From Moniliophthora roreri (lineage: Eukaryota > Basidiomycota > Agaricomycetes > Agaricales > Marasmiaceae): DNA of 64,000 nucleotides. Shown here piece after piece: positions 1 to 9,783 of the stretch. Below the pieces are notes generated by a model. It ran no database searches and had not been told where the DNA came from. It worked only from the letters and a program-made list of their open reading frames with translations. Numbering within the stretch: the first letter of the stretch is position 1; each line of letters opens with the position of its first letter. A program made the position numbers and the translations under genes. Where the stretch lies: NCBI GenBank assembly GCA_001466705.2, contig LATX02000089.1, forward strand, positions 1 to 64,000, given 5' to 3'.

Positions 1-1415
1 TTGCTGAGACACTCAATCCACCTGCCAGTGGAGGGGATAAGATGGGGAAAGGATGCAAGGACAAGTATGGCACTGTATGTGACATTCTATTCATTTTTGA
101 CAGCTCTTATTATTTTTTCTGATTTGCAGATCAAATGTGACCAGAAAGAAGTCATCAAGATTAATCATAAGTCCGAATGGCCTCTATGGGACCGGCAGCT
201 TGGTGTAAATATCATGCCCAAACGTGAGAACAACTGGAATGAGTATGTTAAGGCCAACCCGAGGGCAGCTCCTTTCTGGAACAAGAGCTACAAGTACCAG
301 AAATACTTTGATGTGCTTATGCCTCTTGATACCACTCTTCCAAAGCAGTTGAATGTATGTCATATTGGCAGGAAGAAGGCTGAGGCACAGGACAGTAATG
401 AAGAGGATGATAGAGGAAAGTCAATGTCTGATGGAGCTGAAGAGAGTGTGAGGAATGCAGGTGAAGTGGAAGAGGTGGCAGGAGAGCAGAAAAAGTCCCA
501 TTCAGATGCACCACTCACTCAGAGAGTCAGTGCTGAGTGGGACTTCACTCTGATGAGTCAGCAGCTTGGAGCTGCAGATGGAGATAGATCTGACCCAGCT
601 GTAGCCAGCTGTAGCTTCTATTCACCAGTTTTCTACAGCAATTGCTAGCATATAGACCCACACAGCTGTCCAGAGAACCATCAAATACATCAATCTCCAC
701 CACCACATCTGATTCAGCTAGTACTGGCCAAAAGTGTGGTGCATCAGAGACACTGCTTCCTAAGAAGAAGACCTTGGAGAAGCATATCAAATCACAGGCT
801 CCTGTTACACCTGTTCCATGTCATGAACATCCATCAGCCTCCTCTGACCACCATGCCAAGGCTGCTACAGCACTTGAGCAAATAGGCAGTGGTGTTACTG
901 AGTTCAATCAGCATGCTTTTGCTCTGTTTGGCTCAGCTGGTAAATGATTCTATTCACCAGTTTTCTACAGCAATTGCTAGCATATAGACCCATACAGCTG
1001 TCCAGAGAACCATCAAATATGTCAATCTCCACCACCACATCTGATCCAGCTAGTACTGGCCAAAAGCGTGGTGCATCGGAGACACCACTCCCTAAGGAGA
1101 AGACCTTGGAGAAGTGTATCAAATCACAGGCCCCTGTTACACCTGTTCCATGTCATGAACGTCCATCAGCCTCCTCTGACCACCATGCCAAGGCTGCTAC
1201 AGCACTTGAGCAAATAGGCAGTGGTGTTACTGAGTTCAATCAGCATGCTTTTGCTCTGTTTGGCTCAGCTGGTAGGGAACAGAATAATACCCCTGGGCGT
1301 CTTGCTGGTGCTATTAAAGCTATGGATAACGAAAAGGTTTGGCTACCATTGGATCTCCGACTTCAACTTCAGGACTTGTTGGAGAAGGATAAGGCTGCAG
1401 TTGTAACATATTGCA
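1..1415 (+). mobile_element. PIF/Harbinger-like element, copy A (Myb/SANT-like gene part)
   Basis: The + strand carries the accessory Myb/SANT-like DNA-binding protein that accompanies Harbinger transposases in fungi. Reading from the left edge, an exon with the motif KGCKDKYG is followed by a likely intron (about 79-128, GTATGT...TTGCAG), then a Trp-rich stretch (SEWPLWDRQ, NNWNEYVKANP) and an acidic/Ser-rich linker. The frame breaks into fragments after about 648. The piece starts outside the window and stops at the N at 1416, where unrelated retrotransposon sequence begins. It is very similar to the sequence after 2600 and after 3946. The family call rests on the partner transposase on the other strand of the later copies. 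Confidence 0.75.
616..1279. repeat. 332-bp tandem duplication inside the Myb-like gene
   Basis: Two adjacent units, 616-947 and 948-1279, both start TTCTATTCACCAG and end in the GGCTCAGCTGGTA region, and match with a few percent mismatches. The other two copies of the element carry one unit only, so the duplication is private to copy A. Confidence 0.8.
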
Positions 1416-1416
1416 N
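1416..1416. other. single-N assembly gap
   Basis: The N joins Harbinger sequence (left) to the gag of a minus-strand LTR retrotransposon (right) in mid-gene on both sides, so it is a join between contigs or a gap of unknown size, not one unread base. Confidence 0.8.
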
Positions 1417-1721
1417 TCGGTTGTCTTCCAATCTGCGGTCTTTCCTTTAAGGAATAAAAGAAGAATCATTTTCTTCTTTTCGTCCGTGTTTGCTCTGCTA
1501 GGGTTCATTCTGAAGTAAAGTTCGAGATCAAAAAGAAATCGACGCATATCTTTGTGATCTCCTTCATACGGTTCAGGAGCAGGTCCTTTGCTCAAGTCTT
1601 CCTTCTTTTCATCAATTGCCTCGACTACTGAAGTCGCAATCTGTACAGCCCATTGCTGATTGGAGTTTTCCTCTTTCTTGACATCAGGTTTGACGTCAGT
1701 ACTTCCACTTGGAGTAGTCAT
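1417..1721 (-). pseudogene. retrotransposon gag, N-terminal fragment
   Basis: Starts at an ATG (1721-1719). About 100 codons are open before the N. The N-terminal part is charged, followed by the gag-type core (PEPYEGDHKDMRRFLFDLEL, then MILLLFLKGKTADW), which resembles the Retrotrans_gag domain of fungal Ty3/Gypsy elements. It is truncated by the assembly gap rather than by a visible stop. Confidence 0.65.
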
Positions 1722-2036
1722 TTCTGGAGTTCGGAATAAGTCTTTTATTCCCAGGGATTCTGTTTCGGATTCGTGTGAAGACTTAGCTTTGGGTTTGCTC
1801 TCGGTTTGTTCTTTGGTTTCTTGTTCTTGAAGCCCTTCGATGGCTTTCCTTCGTTGGCTTCAAGTGATCCTTCACGGAGTTCAAGTCAGGTCAGGGTTCA
1901 ATAGCTGTTCAGCTACTTCAAGATCTTCGTCAAGATCGGCTTCTTGTTCTGCTGTAAGGCGCGCTCAAGGTAACGTCTTGTCTTCGGTAGATGATGCCTA
2001 AACCTGGGTAGGTCGGCAACGATCAGCTTGACCTTT

Positions 2037-2599
2037 TGTTACGTTACTTGCGCAGCAACGACAACAACCCAACAACACTTGACGTAGTGATGCGGAGTTA
2101 ACTTCAACAAGAAAGGTAAGTTCCTTTCCTGAAGGAGCAAGGTTCAAGTTAGAGAGCTAGCTTAAGAAAAGCTAGAGTTCAGAGTTCGTTCATTGGCTTA
2201 AACACAAGTTTGAATAAACCAGGTCAAGCTGAAGAGCTTAGGCCTGAAAATCTACCTACTTATACACCTGTTGTAGCTACTCGTTTGGATACAAACTGTG
2301 AGACTGACATCGTTGTTTGTTAAACAGGTAGAAAGCAATAGAATGTGGTAGAATGTCGATGAAGTCATAAATAAGGAACTTGACATCATAAGCGATGTCA
2401 TCGGAAGGGGATAGAAACTAATAGAATAAAACGGAGTCATGATGATGTTATAAATATCGAAGAAGGAAAGGGAATGCTGGGAATGTGAATGAGTCCAGAT
2501 GTCAAGAAGAAACATAATGTCGGGTGCTAACTTGCCCAGAATAGTAGTATAGGAAAAGGAAAATGAAAAAGTGTTCGGTAAAGATAAAGAATTGTAACA
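2037..2599 (-). repeat. LTR (5' LTR of the minus-strand retrotransposon)
   Basis: 563 bp. Read on the minus strand it begins TGTTACAATTC and ends GCGCAAGTAACGTAACA, with the 5'-TG...CA-3' ends of an LTR. Its two ends match those of the solo LTR at 5549-6180 (TGTTACAATCG... and ...GCAAGTAACGTAACA), but the middle is diverged and 69 bp shorter, so the two belong to the same family but to different insertions. Confidence 0.8.
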
Positions 2600-2635
2600 T
2601 ATGTCATATTGGCAGGAAGAAGGCTGAGGCACAGG

Positions 2636-2636
2636 N
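2636..2636. other. single-N assembly gap
   Basis: Comparison with copy C shows about 100 bp missing at this point, so the one-base N under-represents the gap. Confidence 0.7.
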
Positions 2637-3405
2637 AAAAAGTCCCATTCAGATGCACCACTCACTCAGAGAGTCAGTGCTGAGTGGGACTTCACCCTGA
2701 TGAGTCAGCAGCTTGGAGCTGCAGATGGAGATAGATCTGACCCAGCTGTAGCTATGGTGAGTGTATTATATTATGAAACAATATTCTATTCACCAGTTTT
2801 CTATAGCAATTGCTAGCATATAGACCCACACAGCTGTCCAGAGAACCATTAAATATGTCAATCTCCACCACCACATCTGATTTAGCTAGTACTGGCTGAA
2901 AGTGTGGTGCATTGGAGACACCACTCCCTAAGGAGAAGACCTTGAAGAAGTGTATCAAATCACAGGCCCCTGTTACACCTGTTCCACATCATGAACGTCC
3001 ATCAGCCTCCTCTGACCACCATGCCAAGGCTGCTACAGCACTTGAGCAAATAGGCAGTGGTGTTACTGAGTTCAATTAGTGTGCTTTTGCTCTGTTTGGC
3101 TCAGCTGGTAAGGAACAGAATAATACCCCTGGGCATCTCACTGGTGCTATTAAAGCTATGGATAACAAAAAGGTTTGGCTACCATTGGATCTCCGACTTC
3201 AGCTTCAGGACTTGTTGGAGAAGGATAAGGCTGCAGTTGTAACATATTGCAATATGGATCCAAATGGCAAGCTACTTCAAAGGAGATGGATTCTCTGAAA
3301 GCTTAATGTTTCTGTTCCTGATGGTCATGACCTACTTTCAGATACTTTGCTACCTATTACTCCACTTGATTACTATCTTCCTTCATTCAACTAGGTAGTC
3401 TGTTA

Positions 3406-3882
3406 CAGCTCTCCCCGTTCTTGTAATTCAACTAGATAGCTATCTCACATAGCTTGTGCAATTTCACCCCTTTGTTGAAGTGATCGTTCAATCTCCTCCT
3501 TTGATACAATCATTGAGATTGTCAAGTCACTGCCTGCCTCTGGACCTGCAGCTGGATTATAAAAGTCTTCAATTGGATCCTGAATTGCTGCAAGTGTTTC
3601 AACAGGATTATATTCCATGATAAGGTTATGAATTGCCATCAATGCCAATGGGATTTTGACTTGAATGTCCATCAAGTACCTCACAGGCCAAATTAAAACA
3701 CCCCATTTGGCCTTGAGGACACCAAAGATGTGCTCTACAACATTTTGGGCTTGAGCATGTCGAAGATTGAAGAGTTCTTTCCAGTTATTGGGTCTGAAAT
3801 ATTCTCAGCCAGATAGTCATATGAGAGCTGATAACCATACCTTAAATGACCTCTCTGCCACTCATTTAAATGGTAACACACA
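3406..3882 (-). pseudogene. Harbinger transposase, C-terminal fragment (copy B)
   Basis: Minus-strand reading gives a fragment with the motif IPLALMAIHNLIMEYNP, typical of the end of DDE_Tnp_4 (PIF/Harbinger) transposases, preceded by a block like the Asn/His-rich NLRHAQARN region in decayed form. In-frame stops separate the blocks. Truncated at the N at 3883. Confidence 0.65.
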
Positions 3883-3883
3883 N
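3883..3883. other. single-N assembly gap
   Basis: Joins copy B, in mid-transposase, to the last 62 bp of the minus-strand LTR. The sequence to its right (3884-3981) repeats that at about 2538-2635. Confidence 0.75.
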
Positions 3884-3945
3884 AGAATAGTAGTATAGGA
3901 AAAGGAAAATGAAAAAGTGTTCGGTAAAGATAAAGAATTGTAACA

Positions 3946-4843
3946 TATGTCATATTGGCAGGAAGAAGGCTGAGGCACAGGACAGTGATGAAGAGAATGA
4001 TGAAGGAAAGTCAATGTCTGATGGAGCTGAAGAGAGTATGAGGAATGCAGGTGAAGTGGAAGAGGTGGCAGGAGAGCAGAAAAAGTCCCATTCAGATGCA
4101 CAACTCACTCAGAGAGTCAGTGCTGAGTGGGACTTCACTCTGATGAGTCAGCAGCTTGAAGCTGCAGATGGAGATAGATCTGACTCTAGCTGTAGCTATG
4201 GTGAGTGTATTATATCATGAAACAATATTCTATTCTATTCACCAGTTTTCTACAGCAATTGCTAGCATATAGACTCACACAGCTGTCTAGAGAACCATCA
4301 AGTATATCAATCTCCACCACCACATCTGATTCAGCTAGTACTGGCTGAAAGCATGGTGCATCAGAGACACTGCTCCTTAAGGAGAAGACCTTGGAGAAGC
4401 ATATCAAATCACAGGCCTCTGTTACACCTGTTCCATGTCATGAACATCTATTAGCCTCCTCTGACCACTGTGCCAAGGCTGCTACAGCACTTGAGCAAAT
4501 AGGCAGTGGTATTACTGAGTTCAATCAGCATGCTTTTGCTCTGTTTGGCTCAGCTGGTAAGGAACAGAATGATACCCCTGGGTGTCTTGCTGGTGCTATT
4601 AAAGCTATGGATAATGAAAAGGTTTGGCTACCATTGAATCTCTGACTTCAGCTTCAGGACTTGTTGGAGAAGGATAAGGCTGCAGTTGTAACATATTGCA
4701 ATATAAATCCAAATGACAAACTACTTCAAAGGAGATGGATTCTCCGAAAGCTTAATGTTTCTGTTTCTGATGGTCATAACCTACTTTCAGATACTTTGCT
4801 ACCTATTACTCCACTTGATTACTATCTTCCTTCATTTAACTAG
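3946..4843 (+). pseudogene. Harbinger Myb/SANT-like gene, decayed (copy C)
   Basis: Fragments in + frames: an acidic Ser-rich block (about 3946-4220), then a block starting near 4391 with SGITEFNQHAFALFGSAGKE, and a C-terminal block ending at 4843 (RRWILRKLNVSVSDGHNLLS). Internal stops and frame changes separate them. The start lies in the LTR insertion that truncates the left side. Confidence 0.6.
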
Positions 4844-4855
4844 ATAGTCTGTTAC

Positions 4856-6753
4856 AGCTCTCTCCATTCTTGTAATTCAACTAGATAGCTATCCCACATA
4901 GCTTGTGCAATTTCATCCCTTTGTTGAAGTGATCATTCAATCTCCTCCTCTGATACAATCATTGAGATTGTCAAGTCACCACCTGCCTCTGGACCTGCAG
5001 CTAGATCATAGAAGTCTTCAATTGACTTGAATGTCTATTGAGTACCTCACAGGCTGAATTAAAACACCCCATTTGGCCTTGAGGACACCAAAGATGCACT
5101 CTACAACATTTTAGGCTTAAGCATGTCAAAGATTGAAGAGTTCTTCCCAGTTATTGGGTCTGAAATATTCTCAGCCAGATAGTCATATGAGAGCTGATAA
5201 CCATACCTTAAATGACCTCTCTGCCACTCATTTAAATGGTAACGCACACCACAATAAGGTACCATAAGGTCAACACATATGCCAAACCCTGCACCTGCTA
5301 AGTAGTACTTGCTCTCTGGAATATGAAAATCAGCAAGGCAAGACTGGGCATACATTGTTGCATCTGCTGATGCACTATCTTACCTAGTGACCGCATACCG
5401 TACTCGCATATCAAAGGAGCAATAGACCAAGCAGTTGTGAGAGATCTGACCCTTTCAATCTTGTGCTAATTCCTGCTCCTCTTTGGATGGCCAGCAACAG
5501 ATGTGTGTTCCATCAACTGTTCCAATTGCATTCTTGAAGAATGGATACTGTTACAATCGTGCATACAGACAATTTTTCTTCTCGTTTATAATCATTGCTT
5601 TGACACTTTGGCGCTCTTGAGCGCTAGTTTTCTCTTTTTACCTATGCTTCTCATTAACATCTGGACACATTCACCTTCCCAGTCCCCTTTTCCGATTCTA
5701 TGTCTTTCCCTTTATTTAAGACATCATCGCCATGTCATCTATGACATCAGTATGAAGTCATTATTCTATTCGTTTCTCTTCTTTTCCATTGATGACACGA
5801 TGTCATCTATGACATTGCTTATTGTATCATTATAACTTATTTTCATTCCTCGACATCGTCTCTGATGTCATGTTCCTATTTATGATATTGTCATAGGTAC
5901 ATTCTGTTTACTAAACAAACAATGTCGCTCTAGCAGTTTGTATGCAAATGAGTAGCTACAATCGTTGTATAAGTAGATAGTTTGCAGGTCTAAGCTATCT
6001 CAGCTTGACCTGGTTAATCCTTTGGATATCTTGCTCATATTGACCAACTTCTTGAGACAGCTTAGCAGAGGGTTTTACTCTTTGTTAGTTGTCGGAAACT
6101 CGAACTTGATCTTCATGCTTAACACTGCTATGTCATAGTGGTTGTTGAGTTGTTGTCGTTGCTGCGCAAGTAACGTAACAGATACAGCTTTGGGTTATTC
6201 AAAATGTATGCAGAGATAGGAACATTGGCATCTGGCAAGCAGACATAGCAGTTGTAGAAATCTGGTTCTGTGAATGTATCAAGCACTTCACAGAAGTAGC
6301 TAGAGCTTGGCTAAGCACAAGGAGTGAAGAATATGTGTTTGAAATACTCAACAGTAATGTAGTCTCATTGGAACACTGAAATCATTCACCAACATGTCAG
6401 ACTGGTAATGCAGTCATACATGTGTAGAGAAAAATACCAAGTTTCTCTTCCAAGCTGACATAATAGGAGTCCTCAACCCCCAGCCAGTAGAGCTCTGCAA
6501 GAAGGATATTGAAGATATGCTTGTGGACCCCAAGCTCACAAGCAATCCAATCTTCATGCCTATTCCAGAGTTCATTAATCCAAGCTTTCCCACTAAGTGT
6601 GGAAGTGTGATATGGTTGTTGAGTGGTGGTGGTGAAAGCAAGATGATAGAGAGCTGCTGCATATGCAGCCAGCTGAAATATGTGTCCAGCAACAAGGACA
6701 AGCAGAGATTGACAGCATTCTTCTTCAATCACTGCTTCACAGTGGTGAGACAT
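4856..6753 (-). pseudogene. Harbinger DDE transposase, interrupted by a solo LTR (copy C)
   Basis: The N-terminal part (6753-6397) contains QQPYHTSTLSGKAWINELWN and ACELGVHKHIFN, a signature of fungal Harbinger transposases. After a stop and the LTR at 5549-6180 the frame resumes with a block resembling the AIGTVDGTHI motif (first catalytic Asp), then SKYYLAGAGFGICVDLMVPY and VRYHLNEW. The usual ADAGF (second Asp) reads AGAGF here, so a catalytic Asp is lost. C-terminal blocks run to about 4856 with several stops. Convergent with the Myb-like gene. Confidence 0.75.
5549..6180 (+). repeat. solo LTR with 5-bp target duplication GATAC
   Basis: 632 bp starting TGTTACAATCG and ending GCAAGTAACGTAACA, flanked by GATAC on both sides (5544-5548 and 6181-6185). 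There is no internal retrotransposon sequence, so this is the product of LTR-LTR recombination after insertion in the Harbinger transposase. Contains several near-copies of a GATGTCAT/ATGACATC motif. Confidence 0.9.
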
Positions 6754-6925
6754 CAGTGATTGATGTGATTGATGTGACAGATGTGACAGTTACTCAAAAG
6801 GTTTGTTTATTCAACTTTGTACTACTGTCACTCTGAGTTGACTGGGCCATCATGCTGTGACAGACCCAAGCAAAAAGCTGGATCAAAAAGCTGCCAGAAA
6901 GCTGTGAAAAAGCTGCAGCTTTTTT

Positions 6926-6942
6926 TACTGAACAGGCCCTAA
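6926..6942 (-). repeat. Harbinger right terminal inverted repeat end plus TAA target site
   Basis: The element end reads GGGCCTGTTCAGTA inward from 6939, and 6940-6942 is TAA. Only this end is in the window, so the inverted-repeat pair itself cannot be shown. Confidence 0.6.
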
Positions 6943-7275
6943 GGGATTTGACACACACCAGCTTTGCTTGAACTGTCTGCATTCTGTTTAGTGACTCCTA
7001 CTTTTGCTTTGGGTTTTTTTGTAGATTTCCTGAAACTCCCACTCCCTGTCCCACACCTGCTGTGCAGCTTAGCCATCTAGGCTATTGCTGATCAATAATT
7101 TAGGGTAAAGAACATGTAAGAAGTTGATATTTTAGAGGTATTCAAGTTGAGAACTATTTTTCTTATTTTTCTGTATTTTCGGATTTATTTTGAGCAATTT
7201 CACACGCGGGGACAAGGTTTTCCGAAAGGTGTGTATGACTGCGCGAAAAAAGGAAATCCTCTTTATTCTGAATAT
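6943..7275. other. intergenic, nothing recognised
   Basis: AT-rich spacer between the transposon nest and the tRNA-Ser. A run of A on + at about 7236-7242 reads as T on - and can serve as Pol III terminator for the tRNA. Confidence 0.5.
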
Positions 7276-7357
7276 CGACGCCAGCAGGATTCGAACCTGC
7301 GCCCTCAAAGAGGAACAGATTTCTAATCTGTCGCCGTAACCACTTGGCTATAGCGCC
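7276..7357 (-). tRNA. tRNA-Ser(AGA)
   Basis: 82 nt, no intron. The acceptor pairs GGCGCTA with TGGCGTC. The anticodon stem ACAGA/TCTGT encloses the loop TTAGAAA, giving anticodon AGA (read as inosine-GA). It has the long variable arm of class II tRNAs and the T-loop TTCGAAT. Divergent from the HMG-CoA lyase gene, 157 bp away. Its body is almost the same as that of the tRNA-Ser(CGA) at 53474. Confidence 0.93.
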
Positions 7358-7514
7358 TTACATAGATTTCGGGTGTTTAATTACAGGTTCTTCCACTGTC
7401 GGCGGCTTCGGCCGACAAGATGACTGATGGTCTTCCCTAGATACCTCCTCAAATACCCCCATATCAAGTCTTCCGACCTTATTGATGTGATCCCTCTTAC
7501 TCTTGTACTTGAAC

Positions 7515-8823
7515 ATGCTCTCCCAGGCCCCTCGCTGTCTCGTGCGTTCATTGCGCTCCACAAGCTCTCGAATTCCTCAAGTCACAAGTAAACTTCAACC
7601 CCGCGGATATGCATCGGAGGCTAAAGGAAGCCTCGTCAATATCGTCGAGGTCGGACCTAGAGACGGTCTACAGAACGAGAAGGGCGTCATTCCAGTCAGT
7701 GTTAAAATCGAGCTCATCAATCGACTCGCATTGGCCGGATGCCAAAACATTGAAGCGGGGAGCTTCGTGAGTCCGAGATGGGTTCCACAGGTGAGTCGCG
7801 TTTTGGCTTTACTAGCTTCACTATCACTTATCAGTCATTCTCTCTCTCTCTCTCAGATGGCAGGAACGGCAGAAGTCATCACCGAAATGGAACGTTTACC
7901 CGGCGTTCACTACGCCGTCCTAGTTCCGAACCAAAAAGGTCTCGACAGCCTCACCTCAATTCTATCTGTCTACAATGCTTCACCACTCGCACAAACGACC
8001 TTGCCTCCATCAGACGAGATATCCATATTCACTGCTGCCACAGATGCGTTTACCCGTGCCAATACCAACTGTTCAATCAGCGAATCGTTGGCGCGGTTAG
8101 CACCCGTGACTCAATCAGCGTTGGATTTGGGTTTGCGCGTGCGTGGATACGTGAGCGTGGTCATTGCATGCCCGTATTCTGGTAGGGTAGATCCGGTCAA
8201 GGTCCGAGAGGTGGCGAAGGAGTTAATCGAGATGGGATGTTATGAAGTCAGCCTTGGAGACACGGTGGGTATGGGAACACCACACCAAATCTCAGAGATG
8301 TTAGAGGAGGTAAAGAAGGATGTTCCCGTGGACAGACTTGCTGTGAGTACTTACTACAATTGAAATACATAGTTAAGGATCAGCACTGACAACATTCTTC
8401 GGATTCTAGGGTCATGTATGGGCTTCTGTCACTTAACGAACGTGTCACTGACATATATGTTTACTCCAGTTCCACGATACATATGGCACAGCTATTGCTA
8501 ATGTCTTTACTGCGCTCTCCCACGGTGTGCGCACCATCGACTCCGCTGTCGGTGGATTAGGCGGCTGTCCTTATTCACCCGGTGCAACCGGCAACGTCGC
8601 AACAGAAGACGTGGTCTACGCTCTCAAAGGATCGAAGTATACCGTCGCCGGTTCGGAATACGGCAACGGAACACTTAATCTTGACAAGCTGGTCGAAATT
8701 GGATGGTGGATCAGCGAAAAGCTTGGCAGGCAAACAACCAGTCGAGCCGGAAAAGCGCTGAGAGCAAAGAGGTTGAGAGAAACCGCAATAAATAAGGATG
8801 GGGATACAAGAGCTAAGCTTTGA
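7515..8823 (+). CDS. HMGCL: hydroxymethylglutaryl-CoA lyase, mitochondrial
   Basis: Cleaves HMG-CoA to acetyl-CoA and acetoacetate, the last step of leucine breakdown. Coding exons: 7515-7790, 7857-8342, 8410-8415, 8470-8823 (373 aa). The Arg/Ser-rich first ~35 residues look like a mitochondrial transit peptide. The TIM-barrel signature VEVGPRDGLQNE lies at about 44-55 and the catalytic loop GGLGGCPY has its Cys near 289. Exon 3 is a 6-nt microexon, GGTCAT (Gly-His). With it the protein reads LAGHFHDTYG, which restores the first His of the HxHD metal site; without it that ligand is absent. The ATG at 7515 was chosen because the open frame upstream has only TTG. Intron 1 ends in a (TC)n tract. 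Confidence 0.95.
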
Positions 8824-9783
8824 GCGGACATTGATTAGTACTAGTCGCACAGTCTATCGGATATCAAGGATAATTTATCTACATGGTCACTTTTCACACT
8901 GGTGGATCCGTATTGCATCATACAGATTCGGGAATGGCTTCGCCAAGGAAGCGGGGCCGGCCAAAGTTGGGTATTCCATCGCTGTTCCAATTGGGCTGAA
9001 CCTGGTGTACGATTACCATCGCAAGTACGAGAAATCACTGGGTTGGGGCGATAGAAGTTGTATATCTGGCTGTCACTCGGTGAAGTGAAGAGGCTATTAT
9101 GGCCAAATTGCTGGTTCCTAAATGTATTGCCAGAGAAATGGCCTGCTAAGTAAGTCGTCGACAGAAGAGAAGTGGAGCGTGAGAACTGCCGACCTCGGGA
9201 CCTCAAGGCCTCATCCATGTGGTACGTCAAGTTCCTTCGCAAACTCTCTTCTGCAAATTCCTTGCTTGATGCATCCACATGAATATCCAGAAAAGTGATC
9301 TTTTCAATCGTACCTGGTTCACAATGACCCCGATGCTCGGTATTAACAACCCTGATATGTAGACGGAAATCATCGTCATTTTCAGTCGGATGCACCATCT
9401 TTGTCAAAGGCCGCGATGAATGGATTCGTGAGTGCTCCACACTATCGTCCTTATCATGACTTACTATTCACTCTCACTACATAGAAATGTACAACGCCCC
9501 ACTAACGGATCCCGAAGTGTCAATACTTCAACTCTTCCCTTCGTGCGAGGGTCTTCCGCCAACTTTCATTCAATGATGCGGCCTTTACAAGCTCCGTGAC
9601 GAATCCTTCCTGTGTCGGAATTTGCTGGAGGAACCTGGCATCGAGGTTAGGTTGAGTTTGTCTCAAGGTCTTCGATGATTGCTCCACGAAGAACAGGGAG
9701 CTTCCTAATTCAACGTAAAGCACCGACTCTGACAGCTCTCTATCCGCTATCATGGCAATTCCTATGGACTGACAATTCATATA
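8824..9783. other. intergenic between convergent genes
   Basis: 3' regions of HMG-CoA lyase (+) and the amidase (-). Two open minus-strand stretches (8841-9398 from an ATG, and 9520-9780) match no family I know and show no splice logic with each other. Left uncalled. Confidence 0.4.

Larger units (their letters stand above)
1417..2599 (-). mobile_element. Ty3/Gypsy-like LTR retrotransposon, 5' end (5' LTR, leader, start of gag)
   Basis: On the minus strand the order is LTR (2599 to 2037), an untranslated leader of about 315 nt, and the start of gag (1721). The rest is cut off at the N at 1416. The LTR abuts TATGT (2600-2604), which in uninterrupted copy A occurs once in GAATGTATGTCATATT, so the element was inserted in the Myb-like gene of a Harbinger copy and the other target duplication is lost in the gap. 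No pol region is present. Confidence 0.7.
2600..3882. mobile_element. PIF/Harbinger-like element, copy B
   Basis: Holds the distal Myb-like gene on + (to about 3394, with stops) and the C-terminal part of the transposase on - (about 3406-3882). The single N at 2636 replaces roughly 100 bp that are present in copy C (between about 3981 and 4078). The copy ends at the N at 3883 in the middle of the transposase. Confidence 0.7.
3884..6939. mobile_element. PIF/Harbinger-like element, copy C (most complete)
   Basis: From left to right: 62 bp of LTR end (3884-3945), the Myb-like gene on + (3946-4843), a convergent transposase on - (4856-6753) interrupted by a solo LTR, then a terminal segment rich in AAAAAGCTG repeats ending ...TACTGAACAGGCCC at 6939, followed by TAA. 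Read inward this terminus is GGGCCTGTTCAGTA, matching the GGGCC[CT]GTT start of PIF/Harbinger ends, and TAA fits the TWA target site. The left terminus is not in the window. Both genes carry stops, so the copy is dead. Confidence 0.75.

Noticed and set aside
7840..7855. (TC)n microsatellite
   Set aside because: It is the polypyrimidine tract of the first HMG-CoA lyase intron; no separate significance.
8343..8469. Single intron in HMG-CoA lyase skipping the microexon
   Set aside because: Would keep the frame but delete the Gly-His that supplies a conserved metal ligand.
8841..9440. 199-codon minus-strand open frame
   Set aside because: Starts at GTG (first ATG near 9398), overlaps the 3' flank of two genes, no recognisable motif and no splice partners.
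9520..9780. 86-codon minus-strand frame just after the amidase stop
   Set aside because: Has an ATG but lies in the likely amidase 3' UTR and matches nothing known to me.
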